A DNA stretch of 64,000 nucleotides from positions 1 through 64,000 of the forward strand of contig NZ_QJUI01000020.1 of NCBI RefSeq assembly GCF_004327285.1, read 5' to 3'. Shown in pieces: positions 44,613 to 53,466 of this stretch. Each line of letters opens with the position of its first letter. Position 1 is the stretch's first letter. Source of the stretch: Phytopseudomonas daroniae (GTDB lineage Bacteria; Pseudomonadota; Gammaproteobacteria; Pseudomonadales; Pseudomonadaceae). Position numbers and translations under genes: made by a program. The notes beneath the pieces are model-generated. The model was not told the origin of the DNA, did not search any database, and saw only the letters and a list, made by a program, of their open reading frames with translations.

Positions 44613-45887
44613 CTACGGCGCCGCAGGCGCGGGTGGCGCGGGTGGCTGGCGCATGCCGGTTGCGAAAACGATCAGGGACAGTGCCGTGCAGCCCGCCAGA
44701 ACGGCGCCCAGCGCGGTGTAGGCAGGCAGATCGAGGCTGCTGGCGATGCTGATGGCCAGCGCCGCGCTGCCCATCTGGAGGAAGCCGAGCAGAGCCGAGG
44801 CCGTACCCGCCTGATGGCCGAACGGCTGCAGGGTGATCGCGGTGCCGAGTGGATTCACCATGCCCATGCCAAGCAGGAACACCGCCAGCGACACGCTGAA
44901 CATCGTGACGGTCTGCGATCCGGTCAGCAGTAGAGCGCCGCCAGTGAGTGCGAGGGCGACACCTGCGAGCATGACCGGCCGTGCTCCCCAGCGATGGGCC
45001 AGCCGTGGCGCGAGCAGGCCGGCGGCGAATACCACGAACACGGTCGTGGCGAAGAACAGCCCAAGATCCAGCGACGAGAAACCCAGGCCATCCATCAGGA
45101 TGGCCGGTGCCGTCGCGAAGACGGTGTAGAGCCCGCCAAGGATGAGGCTGACCGACGCCGCCGGTACGATGAAGCGGGGATCGACGAGCAGCCGGGCGTA
45201 GCCCTTCACGATGGCCGCGGCCGAGATCGCTGCGCGTCGATCTGCCGGATGGGTCTCGCCTGTGCCGATCACGTAGTGCACTGCGAGCACCAGCCCCAGC
45301 ATGCCGACCAGCACGAAGGCGCCGCGCCAGCCGAACAGGTGATTCAACGCGCCGCCGAGCAGCGGCGAGAAGCCCGGCGCCGCTGCCATCGCCACCATGA
45401 TGAGTGCCAGGGTTCGCGCGAGCGCTTCGCCCTCGAAGAGATCGCGCGCGATGGCGCGTGACAGCACGGAGGCCGCGCACACGCCCAGGGCCTGTACGAC
45501 GCGGCCGGCAACCAGCCAGGGCAAGTTCGTCGCCAGCGCACACAGCGTGCTGCCGGCCAGGAACACGGCCAGGCCGCCCAGCACCAGCCACCGCCTGCCG
45601 AAGCGATCGGACAGTGGCCCTGCCAGGAGCTGGCCCACCGCGAACGCGATGAAGAAGCTGCTGAGCGTGACGCCGAGATCCTTGGTCGACACGCCCAGGT
45701 CGCTGCCCATGTCCGGGAAGGCGGGCAGGATGATGTTGGTCGACAGTGCCCCGAGCGCAGCCAGGCCGGCCAGCAGGAAGAGCAACGAACCTGTCAGGCG
45801 ACGTGGCACCGGCAGGAGATCCGTGTCGAGCGCCGCGCTGCCCGGCACTGCCTGCAGGTCTGTTCGTTCCGTGGTTGGTCTGGTCAT
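44613..45887 (-). CDS. MFS multidrug exporter (Bcr/CflA family)
   Basis: A 424-residue, 12-helix major facilitator of the Bcr/CflA (DHA1) type. The N-terminal half has GALSTNIILPAFPDMGSDLG (motif D) and VGQLLAGPLSDRFGRRWLVL (motif A); ALGVCAASVLSRAIARDLFE is motif C-like. An alanine/proline-rich tail follows. ATG 45885-45887 has an AAAGAGA ribosome site and starts 10 bases after the SDR stop, so it is in one operon with the SDR gene. It would export a drug or the product of the neighbouring enzymes. Confidence 0.88.
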   Translation of the reverse strand: MTRPTTERTDLQAVPGSAALDTDLLPVPRRLTGSLLFLLAGLAALGALSTNIILPAFPDMGSDLGVSTKDLGVTLSSFFIAFAVGQLLAGPLSDRFGRRWLVLGGLAVFLAGSTLCALATNLPWLVAGRVVQALGVCAASVLSRAIARDLFEGEALARTLALIMVAMAAAPGFSPLLGGALNHLFGWRGAFVLVGMLGLVLAVHYVIGTGETHPADRRAAISAAAIVKGYARLLVDPRFIVPAASVSLILGGLYTVFATAPAILMDGLGFSSLDLGLFFATTVFVVFAAGLLAPRLAHRWGARPVMLAGVALALTGGALLLTGSQTVTMFSVSLAVFLLGMGMVNPLGTAITLQPFGHQAGTASALLGFLQMGSAALAISIASSLDLPAYTALGAVLAGCTALSLIVFATGMRQPPAPPAPAAP

Positions 45888-45897
45888 GGGCGTCTCT

Positions 45898-46602
45898 TTA
45901 GCCGGCAAGGATGTCAGTGAGGTAGACGCCGTGCGACAGGCCCTGTTTGACCTGGTGCGACGGTTCATCGACGGCGACTTCTTCCTTGCCGGCTTCCAGC
46001 GCATCCAGCGTGCGGCGTACGACGTCTTCGGGCGTGGCCTTGGGCACGTCGAAGGCCCGCACCAGATCGGTGTCGATGAAGCCACCATGGAAGCCCAGAA
46101 CCTGGGTGCCCTGGGCACGCAGCTCGTGGCGCAGGCCATTGGTCAACGACCAAGCCGCTGCTTTGGAGACGCTATAGGCGGCGATTGCCGGTGTGTTGAT
46201 CCAGCTCACGATGGAGAGAATGTTCACCAGCGCACCGCCACCGTTACGACCCAGGGTGCTGGCGAATGCTCTGCTGGTGTTCAGCACGCCGAAGAGGTTG
46301 GTATCCAGTTGTTCGCGTAGCAGCGCATCGGCATCCTCGGTGAGGAATCCGCCCAGCCGGGCGATGCCTGCGTTGTTGATCAGCACGGTGACATCACCAC
46401 AGACGCGCGCAGCTTCCGCGACCTCTTCGGGCTTGGTCACGTCCAACTGGATCGGCACCACGCCGGGAAGCGTGACGGAGGCCGGATTGCGTGCCGCGGC
46501 GTAGACCTTCGCGGTACCGCGTGCCAGCAGTTGTTTGGAGAATTCAAGACCGAGACCACGATTGGCCCCGGTGACCAGGACAACAGAACCTTCGAGTTTC
46601 AT
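45898..46602 (-). CDS. Short-chain dehydrogenase/reductase
   Basis: A 234-residue classical SDR: NAD(P) motif VLVTGANRGLGLEFSKQLLA (TGxxxGxG), VLINNAGIARLGG (NNAG), catalytic serine in SIVSWIN and YxxxK in AYSVSKAAAW. It acts on an unknown alcohol or ketone. It begins 31 bases after a palindromic operator that is shared with the TetR gene upstream. Confidence 0.88.
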   Translation of the reverse strand: MKLEGSVVLVTGANRGLGLEFSKQLLARGTAKVYAAARNPASVTLPGVVPIQLDVTKPEEVAEAARVCGDVTVLINNAGIARLGGFLTEDADALLREQLDTNLFGVLNTSRAFASTLGRNGGGALVNILSIVSWINTPAIAAYSVSKAAAWSLTNGLRHELRAQGTQVLGFHGGFIDTDLVRAFDVPKATPEDVVRRTLDALEAGKEEVAVDEPSHQVKQGLSHGVYLTDILAG

Positions 46603-46632
46603 GGGACATCCTTCTGCTCTGAGCGCTCTTCG

Positions 46633-46656
46633 TTTATATGACGGTTGTAATATAAA
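46633..46656. promoter_or_regulatory. Palindromic operator, copy 1 (SDR-MFS operon)
   Basis: TTTATATGA, seven bases, then AATATAAA. The outer TTTATAT/ATATAAA arms are inverted repeats. The same arms and spacing occur at 49133-49156 before the TetR gene. Confidence 0.7.
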
Positions 46657-46741
46657 AGGCCGTAAGAAAAGCCGGTCATGCCAATGACGCCCCGGCCGGA
46701 GTGTTCGCCTTATGGGTACCGTGAGGTGACAAGCAACGTAT

Positions 46742-48025
46742 TCATGCCTGTCCCCAGCGACGAAAAATCACGCTGGCATTGACCCCGCCAAAGCCGAAGC
46801 CATTGGAGAGCGCGTATTCGATGGGCATCTGCCGTGCGCTGGGGCCAACCAGATCGAGTCCTTCGGCCAACGCGTCGGGTGTGGTCAGGTTCAGTGTGGG
46901 CGGAACGACCTGATCGCGCAGGGCAAGTACCGTGAAAATGGCCTCGATGCCACCAGCGGCGCCCAGTAGATGGCCGGTCGACGATTTGGTCGAGGTGATC
47001 GTTGGACACGACGTGGTTCCGAACACTGCCCGAATAGCCGCCAGTTCGCCCTTGTCGCCCACCGATGTCGAGGTCGCATGCGCATTGATGTGCTGGATCT
47101 GGCTCGGAGAGAGCCCCGCCTGCCGCAAGGCTTGCTCCATGGATCGGCGGGCACCATCGCCATCCTCGGGGCCTGCAGTCAAATGATAGGCGTCGGCGCT
47201 CGTGCCATAGCCGACCAATTCGGCGAGGGGATGCGCGCCCCTTGCCAGCGCATGCTCCAACGACTCGATCACCAGCAAGCCTGCGCCTTCGCCCATGACA
47301 AAGCCATCGCGCTCCTGGTCGAAAGGACGCGACGCCTGTTCCGGTCGATCATTGAAGCGGGTCGCCAGCGCCCGCGCGGCGGCAAAACCGCCAAGGCTGG
47401 CGCGATGGATGGCCGCTTCGGAACCGCCGCACAAGGCGACATCCGCTTCGCCGGAGCGGATCAGCCGCGCTGCATCGCCAATCGCCTGAACGCTGGCGGC
47501 ACAGGCCGTCACTGGAGTGCCGATGGGGCCTTTGAAGCCATGGCGTATCGAGACATGCCCCGCCGCGAGGTTGGCCAGAAAGGATGGCACGGTGAAGGGC
47601 GACAAACGGCGCGGCCCTCGGTCATCGGTGATGCGCACTGCCTCTGCAATCGCACCAAAACCACCGATGCCGGTTGCAATGATCGTGGCGGTTCGCTGTT
47701 GCTGCTCGGCATCCTGGGGCGTCCACCCCGCTTGCGTCAGCGCTTCCTGAGCCGCTACAAGCGAGAACTCGATGAAGCGATCCATTTTCTTGCGATCCTT
47801 GGCCGCTGCCGCCAGTTCGGGATCAAAGCCGGCAACCGGGTCTTCGGCCAGCGAAGGAACCTGCCCACCCACGGTGCAGGGTACGCCATCGGTCAATTCG
47901 GCGGACAACGATCGGATTCCCGACTGCCCGGCAAGCAATCTGCGCCATACCTCCTCGGTGCCACACCCCAGCGGTCCGACGATGCCGACGCCTGTCACGA
48001 CGATACGCTTGCTTTGCTTGACCAT
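46742..48025 (-). CDS. Beta-ketoacyl-ACP synthase II-like (FabF family)
   Basis: A 427-residue condensing enzyme. Catalytic triad Cys-His-His: TACAASVQAIGDAARL (Cys about residue 173), INAHATSTSVGDKGE and KSSTGHLLGAAGG; C-terminal SNGFGFGGVNASVIF. It would extend an acyl chain with malonyl-ACP. It is not in a fab operon here but follows a thioesterase gene by 38 bases and lies beside SDR and MFS genes, so a specialised acyl or ketide product is more likely than housekeeping fatty-acid synthesis (inference). Confidence 0.9.
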   Translation of the reverse strand: MVKQSKRIVVTGVGIVGPLGCGTEEVWRRLLAGQSGIRSLSAELTDGVPCTVGGQVPSLAEDPVAGFDPELAAAAKDRKKMDRFIEFSLVAAQEALTQAGWTPQDAEQQQRTATIIATGIGGFGAIAEAVRITDDRGPRRLSPFTVPSFLANLAAGHVSIRHGFKGPIGTPVTACAASVQAIGDAARLIRSGEADVALCGGSEAAIHRASLGGFAAARALATRFNDRPEQASRPFDQERDGFVMGEGAGLLVIESLEHALARGAHPLAELVGYGTSADAYHLTAGPEDGDGARRSMEQALRQAGLSPSQIQHINAHATSTSVGDKGELAAIRAVFGTTSCPTITSTKSSTGHLLGAAGGIEAIFTVLALRDQVVPPTLNLTTPDALAEGLDLVGPSARQMPIEYALSNGFGFGGVNASVIFRRWGQA

Positions 48026-48063
48026 CGGGGACTTCCTCTTTCAGTTCAATGCAAGGTACTGGC

Positions 48064-48540
48064 TCAGCCGAGCGCCGGTTTCGGGGGGCGTTCCATTACC
48101 AGCAAGGTCGAGGTCGCGCTTGCGTAGATGCGCCCATTGGCGTCCTTCAGCATCGCCTCGGCAAAGGCGGCACGACGGCCGACGGATATGACGCGACCTT
48201 CCGCCCGAAGGGGGCCGGTGTCAGTCGTAATCGGGCGGAGATATGAGACCTTCAGTTCCAGGGTCGTGTAGGCTTGATTCGCTGACAGCTTGGAATGAAC
48301 GGCGCACCCACACGCGGAATCGAGTAGCGTTGCGGCATATCCCCCATGGACTGTGCCGATCGGGTTGTAGGCGTGTATGCCGGGCGTACCGGTGAAAACG
48401 GCCCATCCATCGCCCGCTTCAACAAGGGTGAAGTCGAGCGAATCGCCGATTGGCGGTCGGCCTCCGGCAGCAATCAACGCCTGTACGGTTTCAAGCCCGG
48501 AAAGGCCGGGGGCGATGTTGTCAACGAGATTCATTGGCAT
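48064..48540 (-). CDS. PaaI-family hotdog thioesterase
   Basis: A 158-residue hotdog-fold acyl-CoA/ACP thioesterase: GIHAYNPIGTVHGGYAATLL with the PaaI-type HGG motif, LELKVSYLRPITTDTGPLRA, EGRVISVGRRAAFAEAMLKD. It would release an acyl product from a thioester. Its start overlaps the end of the TetR gene by 10 bases, giving an operon TetR-thioesterase-ketosynthase. Confidence 0.85.
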   Translation of the reverse strand: MPMNLVDNIAPGLSGLETVQALIAAGGRPPIGDSLDFTLVEAGDGWAVFTGTPGIHAYNPIGTVHGGYAATLLDSACGCAVHSKLSANQAYTTLELKVSYLRPITTDTGPLRAEGRVISVGRRAAFAEAMLKDANGRIYASATSTLLVMERPPKPALG

Positions 48541-49121
48541 GCCTCTAATGTGAGCCGACGCAAGATCGCCAATCGACTTCGGGTAAGAATGGCGTCCGAG
48601 CGCGATCGGTTTGGCTCGGCGCGCGCAAGAACCATCGCACCGATGATTTCAGCCACGCATGACGACGCCTCGCTTTCAGCATCAAGGTGACCGAGTGTCG
48701 CAAGATGCTGTGCGATATGCCTCGTCAGCGTGCTTGCTCCTCCCGCCAGGCGCTCCTGAATATCTGCTGGAAGCCTCGACGCATCTGCCGTAAGAAAGGG
48801 CAGTGGGCATCCCCCTTCGCGGGTGTCCCGATGATCGGGCGAGAGGTAGAAGTTCACGAACCTCGCCAACGCTTCGCGCGGGGGCTGACCCTCGTCGCGC
48901 AACATGGCGAACGGACTGTCGGCGAACATTTGCTCGACCGTGGCACGCAGGAAATCATCCTTGGACTCGAAGTGGGCGTAGAAGCCCCCGTGGGTCAGGC
49001 CGGCATCCGACATGACGCTCGCGAGCGCTATGCGCCCCGGGCCACGTTCGCGCAGTTGCCTCGCCGCCGCTTTCAGTACCCGATCGCGGGTAATTTGCTT
49101 TTGATCTGTGCTGTATCGCAT
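48531..49121 (-). CDS. TetR/AcrR-family repressor
   Basis: A 196-residue TetR regulator. HTH domain at the N-terminus: TRDRVLKAAARQLRERGPGR, IALASVMSDAGLTHGGFYAHFESKDDFL. The C-terminal ligand domain is of the AcrR/NemR-like kind. A palindrome TTTATATGA-N7-AATATAAA lies 12 bases before its start and a second copy lies before the SDR gene, so it most likely represses itself and the SDR-MFS operon. Confidence 0.88.
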   Translation of the reverse strand: MRYSTDQKQITRDRVLKAAARQLRERGPGRIALASVMSDAGLTHGGFYAHFESKDDFLRATVEQMFADSPFAMLRDEGQPPREALARFVNFYLSPDHRDTREGGCPLPFLTADASRLPADIQERLAGGASTLTRHIAQHLATLGHLDAESEASSCVAEIIGAMVLARAEPNRSRSDAILTRSRLAILRRLTLEACQ

Positions 49122-49132
49122 GGGGGTTCCTC

Positions 49133-49156
49133 TTTATATGATGAGCATAATATAAA
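49133..49156. promoter_or_regulatory. Palindromic operator, copy 2 (TetR gene)
   Basis: TTTATATGA-N7-AATATAAA, identical in the conserved 17 positions to 46633-46656. In this copy the palindrome extends one base each side (CTTTATAT/ATATAAAG). Confidence 0.7.
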
Positions 49157-49319
49157 GATTCGACGAGCGTCAACGACGCGCTAGATGCGGCGGAATGACC
49201 CTGGCCCAGGTTCCGGAGTGCGACTGAGGCGTCAGCCGCCGACAGCGGATGAGCGCGCCTCGATTCCTGCAGGCTGCGCCGTATCGAGCGAACGGGATGC
49301 CGACAACCACCTGTGCAGC

Positions 49320-50237
49320 TCAGTCTTCATCCAACTCCCGAAAGCGTTCCGCCAGAAAATCCACCAGCGCCCGGATCGACGGCAACAGCCCCCGGCGCGA
49401 AGCGAACACGGCGTGAATGATTTCGTGCCGCGGCGCCCAGCCCGGAATCACATGCACCAGTTCGCCGCGCGCGATCTGTTCGCGCACCATCATCGAAGGC
49501 AGTTGCACGACGCCCACGCCAGCGACCGCAGCCGTGCGCAGTGCGAACATGCCGCGGGTAATCAGGCGGGGCTGGTGGCGGATGGCGGCCTGCGTACCGT
49601 CGGGGCCGATCAGGTTCCACACATGCTCGTGCTGGGGCAGGCCCAGATCCATGCTCGGCAGACCCGCCAGGTCGGCAGGCACGCTGGGAATGCCGTCTTT
49701 CAGCAACTGCGGACAAGCCACCAGACACTGCCTGCGATCGGCGAGCACGCGCATTACCAGATCGCTGTCTTCGATCGGCGGCGGCCGCACGCGGATGGCA
49801 ATGTCGATGCCTTCGCCCACCACGTCCACGCGCCGGTTGGTTTCCTCCAGATGGATCTGCACGCGCGGGTACGCGACCATGAACGCCGCCAGCATGTCGG
49901 CGATGCGCGTATCGAGCAGCGCCACCGGGCAGGTCATGCGCACGGTGCCGCAGGGCTCGGCATGGGTCAGTGCGATGGCCTCGTCGGCGGCGTCGGCTTC
50001 CACCAGCATGGCCTTGCAGTGGTCGTAGTAGGTCAGGCCGCTGTCAGTGACCGCGAAGCGCCGCGTGGAGCGTTGGATCAGGCGTGTGCCCAGGCGCTCT
50101 TCGAGCAGGGCGATGCGCCGGCTCAGCTTGGACTTGGGCATGCCCAGCGCGCGCCCGGCCGGGGCGAAGCCGCCGTGATCCACCACCTGCACGTAGTAGT
50201 AGAGGTCGTTCAGGTCTCGCATGGCTGCATCGTTCAT
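49320..50237 (-). CDS. LysR-type regulator divergent from the pirin gene
   Basis: A 305-residue LysR regulator: LYYYVQVVDHGGFAPAGRAL with MPKSKLSRRIALLEERLGTR as HTH, and a PBP-type effector domain (GTVRMTCPVALLDTRIADML). This LysR/pirin/isochorismatase-like arrangement is a known pseudomonad neighbourhood, in which the LysR gene is divergent from pirin. The 108-base spacer should hold both promoters. Confidence 0.88.
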   Translation of the reverse strand: MNDAAMRDLNDLYYYVQVVDHGGFAPAGRALGMPKSKLSRRIALLEERLGTRLIQRSTRRFAVTDSGLTYYDHCKAMLVEADAADEAIALTHAEPCGTVRMTCPVALLDTRIADMLAAFMVAYPRVQIHLEETNRRVDVVGEGIDIAIRVRPPPIEDSDLVMRVLADRRQCLVACPQLLKDGIPSVPADLAGLPSMDLGLPQHEHVWNLIGPDGTQAAIRHQPRLITRGMFALRTAAVAGVGVVQLPSMMVREQIARGELVHVIPGWAPRHEIIHAVFASRRGLLPSIRALVDFLAERFRELDED

Positions 50238-50345
50238 TCAATAGGACTCTGAGGTCAAATAATAGCGACTACCGGGCTCATCGTCCTACTTCTATGCTCT
50301 CTTCATCGCCAACGCATCCCGCCGCGGCACACGCAGGAGATCGGC

Positions 50346-51212
50346 ATGAAGAAGATCCTCGGTGTCTACAGCGCCCCCCGTCCGCATTGGGTAGGGGATG
50401 GCTTTCCGGTGCGCTCGCTGTTCGGCTATGACGGCCTCGGCAAGCACCTGAGCCCGTTCCTGCTGCTCGACCATGCGGCGCCCACGCACTTCGAGCCGGC
50501 CGCACGCCCGCGTGGCGTCGGCCAGCATCCGCACCGCGGTTTCGAGACCGTAACCATCGTCTACCAAGGCGAGCTGGAGCATAAGGATTCCACCGGTGCC
50601 GGCGGGCTGATCGGCCCCGGCGACGTGCAGTGGATGACCGCCGGCGGCGGCATCCTGCACGAGGAATTCCATTCGCGGGCTTTCACCGAACGCGGTGGCA
50701 CCATCGAGATGGTGCAGCTCTGGGTCAACCTGCCCGCCAAGGACAAGATGGCCGAGCCGGGCTACCAGACCCTGCTGGATGCGCAGATCCCGTCGGTGAA
50801 CCTGCCTGACGGCGCGGGCCGGGTGCGGGTGATCGCCGGCGAGTTCGACGGCCATCGCGGCCCGGCGCGCACTTTCACGCCGATGGACGTGTGGGACGTG
50901 CGCCTCGGCCAGGGCAGCATCGGTCGCTTCGAGGCGCAGGACGGCCATACGCTGGCGCTGGTGGTGCTGCACGGCACGCTGCTGATCAACGGCAACGTTG
51001 TCGCCGGTGAAGGGCAACTGGTGCATCTCGACCGCGCCGGCAGCGGCGTGGAGATCGAGGCCAGCAGCGATGCAACCGTACTGTGGCTGTCCGGCGAGCC
51101 GATCGACGAGCCCGTGGTGGGCTACGGCCCGTTCGTGATGAACAGCGAGGCCGAAATCCGCCAGGCCATGGCCGACTTCAGCGGCGGCCGCTTCGGCCAT
51201 ATGGCGAACTGA
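50346..51212 (+). CDS. Pirin family protein
   Basis: A 288-residue bicupin. The N-terminal cupin has the metal ligands in GVGQHPHRGFETVTIVYQGE and GGGILHEEFHS, and a pirin C-terminal domain follows. Bacterial pirins bind iron and some have quercetin 2,3-dioxygenase activity or regulate metabolic enzymes. Divergent from the LysR gene and 75 bases before the isochorismatase-like gene. Confidence 0.88.
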   Translation: MKKILGVYSAPRPHWVGDGFPVRSLFGYDGLGKHLSPFLLLDHAAPTHFEPAARPRGVGQHPHRGFETVTIVYQGELEHKDSTGAGGLIGPGDVQWMTAGGGILHEEFHSRAFTERGGTIEMVQLWVNLPAKDKMAEPGYQTLLDAQIPSVNLPDGAGRVRVIAGEFDGHRGPARTFTPMDVWDVRLGQGSIGRFEAQDGHTLALVVLHGTLLINGNVVAGEGQLVHLDRAGSGVEIEASSDATVLWLSGEPIDEPVVGYGPFVMNSEAEIRQAMADFSGGRFGHMAN

Positions 51213-51287
51213 GTCTGGGAGGCCCCGGTATCCGGAGCCTCCTTTGCGCCCATCCCGGGCAATCCTGCAACCCGAAGGAGACATACC

Positions 51288-51914
51288 ATGAGCAAACCCT
51301 ATGTTCGACTCGACAAGAACGATGCCGCCGTGCTGCTGGTGGATCATCAGACCGGCCTGCTGTCCCTGGTGCGCGACATCGACCCCGACAAGTTCAAGAA
51401 CAGTGTGCTGGCGCTGGCCGACATCGCCAGCTATTTCAAGCTGCCGACCATCCTCACCACCAGTTTCGAGGAAGGCCCGAACGGCCCGCTGGTTGCGGAA
51501 TTGAAGAGCCAGTTCCCCAACGCGCCCTATATCGCCCGGCCCGGCAATATCAACGCTTGGGACAACGAGGATTTCGTCAAGGCGGTGAAAGCCACCGGCA
51601 AGAAGCAGCTCATCATCGCCGGCGTGGTGACCGAGGTGTGCGTGGCCTTCCCGGCACTGTCCGCCATCGAGGAAGGCTTCGAGGTATTCGTGATCACCGA
51701 TGCCTCCGGCACTTTCAACGAGATCACCCGTAATGCGGCGTGGGATCGTATGTCGCAGGCCGGTGTACAGCTGATGAGCTGGTTCGGTGCGGCCTGCGAG
51801 CTGCACCGTGATTGGCGCAACGATGTGGAGGGGCTGGGCACCTTGTTCTCCAATCATATCCCCGACTACCGCAACCTGATCACCAGCCACACCGTGCTGA
51901 CCCAGGGGAAATGA
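51288..51914 (+). CDS. Isochorismatase-like hydrolase (YcaC-like)
   Basis: A 208-residue cysteine hydrolase of the isochorismatase superfamily: catalytic aspartate in AAVLLVDHQTGLLSLVRDID, lysine in GKKQLIIAGVVTEVCVAFPA, and the nucleophilic cysteine in EVCVAFPALSAIEEGFEV. YcaC-type enzymes are octameric and of uncertain substrate. An AAGGAGACATACC ribosome site precedes the ATG. Confidence 0.87.
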   Translation: MSKPYVRLDKNDAAVLLVDHQTGLLSLVRDIDPDKFKNSVLALADIASYFKLPTILTTSFEEGPNGPLVAELKSQFPNAPYIARPGNINAWDNEDFVKAVKATGKKQLIIAGVVTEVCVAFPALSAIEEGFEVFVITDASGTFNEITRNAAWDRMSQAGVQLMSWFGAACELHRDWRNDVEGLGTLFSNHIPDYRNLITSHTVLTQGK

Positions 51915-52028
51915 GCGAGGCCTGTCGATGAGGGAGCGGGCATGATCGATCCCGCCCGCTGACAGGAAAATCCCGACCATCTGGCTGGGGGCGTCCTGCC
52001 CGTGTCGGGGCAGGACGGTACCCCACCG

Positions 52029-52154
52029 TCAGTGAATGATCTTCGACAGAAATTGCCGTGCCCGTTCGCTCTGCGCATGCGCGAAAAAGTGTTCGGGGAC
52101 GGCGCTTTCCACAATCGCACCACCATCCATGAATACCACACGATCGGCGATCTG
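52029..52154 (-). pseudogene. Polar-amino-acid ABC ATPase, C-terminal 41 residues
   Basis: Reads QIADRVVFMDGGAIVESAVP and EHFFAHAQSERARQFLSKII then stop, the C-terminus of GlnQ/HisP-type ATPases (VADRVxFMDxGxIVExGxPxxxFxxPxxxRTRxFLSKIL). The rest of the gene is absent; a LysR fragment in the opposite direction begins at the next base. Confidence 0.65.
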
Positions 52155-52565
52155 GCGGGAGTGTGCATTCTTCCCAGAGGTCACCGCCTGACCGCATTGG
52201 AGCAGGTCGGCATTGACGATCTGGCTGGCGAGGAGTTCATCTCGCTGGCTCACGACGATGGCACGCGACAACGTATCGACCGGCTGTTTCAACAGCATGG
52301 CGACCATCGCAAACTGAGCCTGGAAGCGCGTTATGCAGCGAGCATCTGCAGCATGGTGGGCGCCGGTCTGGGTGTCAGTATCGTCAGCCCGCTGGTGGCC
52401 CGCGATTATTTGCATGCTGGCATCGAAGTACGGCCTTTTGCGGGTGATATGCGCTTCACCAGCTACCTGCTACACCCGGATTACCGCCCGCAGAACAGTC
52501 TCGGTTCGCGTTTCGCCATGCTGTTGCAGGCAATGTTTAGTGAGGATTCAGGGACTGCCCGCTAG
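52155..52565 (+). pseudogene. LysR-type regulator, C-terminal effector-domain fragment
   Basis: From AGVCILPRGHRLTALEQVGI through RIDRLFQQHGDHRKLSLEAR and VGAGLGVSIVSPLVARDYLH this is the second half of a LysR effector domain. It has no HTH and its open frame enters antisense of the ABC fragment, so it is a 3' remnant. The abrupt junction of two unrelated gene ends marks a past deletion or inversion. Confidence 0.65.
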
Positions 52566-52666
52566 CAACGAATGCAACAGTCATACATCGGCCAGGATGG
52601 TCGATGTGCCCGAGGCGGCGAACGGGGTATCGTCATGTGGGATGGCAGCCATAAGGCGGAAGCGGC

Positions 52667-52745
52667 CGTAGGGTGGATGACGCTCTTTTCATCCACCATT
52701 GCGATCGCTAGGTTGGTGGACGGATGAAGCGTCGTCCACCCTACG
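52667..52745. repeat. Dispersed palindromic repeat, copy 3
   Basis: CGTAGGGTGGATGACGCTC at one end and GAAGCGTCGTCCACCCTACG at the other. The bases after it (GACAGGCCGCTATCGCCTTT and onward to about 52795) match, in inverse, the flank near 29145-29205, so the mobile or conserved unit is longer than the palindrome. Confidence 0.8.
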
Positions 52746-52849
52746 ACAGGCCGCTATCGCCTTTGAGCGACCACTCAGCCCAATCGCTCGGATAAGACAT
52801 TTGATGTGTGAAGCTACACTGGGGCGCGATCAAGGAAATGCCAAAGGCT

Positions 52850-53449
52850 TTACCAACTGCGCTCGACCATCCCGAGAATGATCGACTGCAGCTCGTCCTG
52901 GGCCTGCTCTTCGCTGATATCGCCGGCAACGGCGGCGTCCGAAACTGAGTCGGCGGCGCCGAGCATGGCCCACATGCTGGCCGATGAAATGCCTTTGGCC
53001 GTGGCAAAGGGTGCCAGGATCGCTGCGCACTTTTCGATGAAGGCGTGCTGGTAGCGTTTCTTCACCGCGGCCAGTTCCGGGGAGCCGGTGAGGGCTGCCA
53101 CGACATCGGATATTTCACGGCCCTGGGTCAGCACGCAATTGACGTAGCTGGAGGCGATCACGCGGGCCTTGTCCTGCAGGTTCGCAGCAGCGGCTTCGAC
53201 GGCGGCGTCGAAGATCAGGGTCTGGCGCTCGTCGTAGTCCTGATAGAGCGCTGCCAAGAGCCCGTTGCGGGTGCCGAAGTGGTCGTACACCACTGGCTTG
53301 GTCACGCCCGCTGCTTCGGCCAGTCTGCCCAGCGTCAGGGCATTCGTGCCTTCATCGCCGATCAGCTGCCACGCCACTTCCAGAAGCTGACGCGTGCGTT
53401 CCTCCCGTGGCAGGCGGCGACGTGGCGATGCGGGGGGCTGCGAACTCAT
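52850..53449 (-). CDS. TetR/AcrR-family regulator
   Basis: A 199-residue TetR regulator: RTRQLLEVAWQLIGDEGTNA, LTLGRLAEAAGVTKPVVYDH, FGTRNGLLAALYQDYDERQT as HTH domain. It follows the flavodoxin-fold oxidoreductase gene by 17 bases in the same direction, so the two are cotranscribed and it probably binds the palindrome at 54088-54118. Confidence 0.87.
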   Translation of the reverse strand: MSSQPPASPRRRLPREERTRQLLEVAWQLIGDEGTNALTLGRLAEAAGVTKPVVYDHFGTRNGLLAALYQDYDERQTLIFDAAVEAAAANLQDKARVIASSYVNCVLTQGREISDVVAALTGSPELAAVKKRYQHAFIEKCAAILAPFATAKGISSASMWAMLGAADSVSDAAVAGDISEEQAQDELQSIILGMVERSW

Positions 53450-53466
53450 CGATACTCCAGGGCGTT

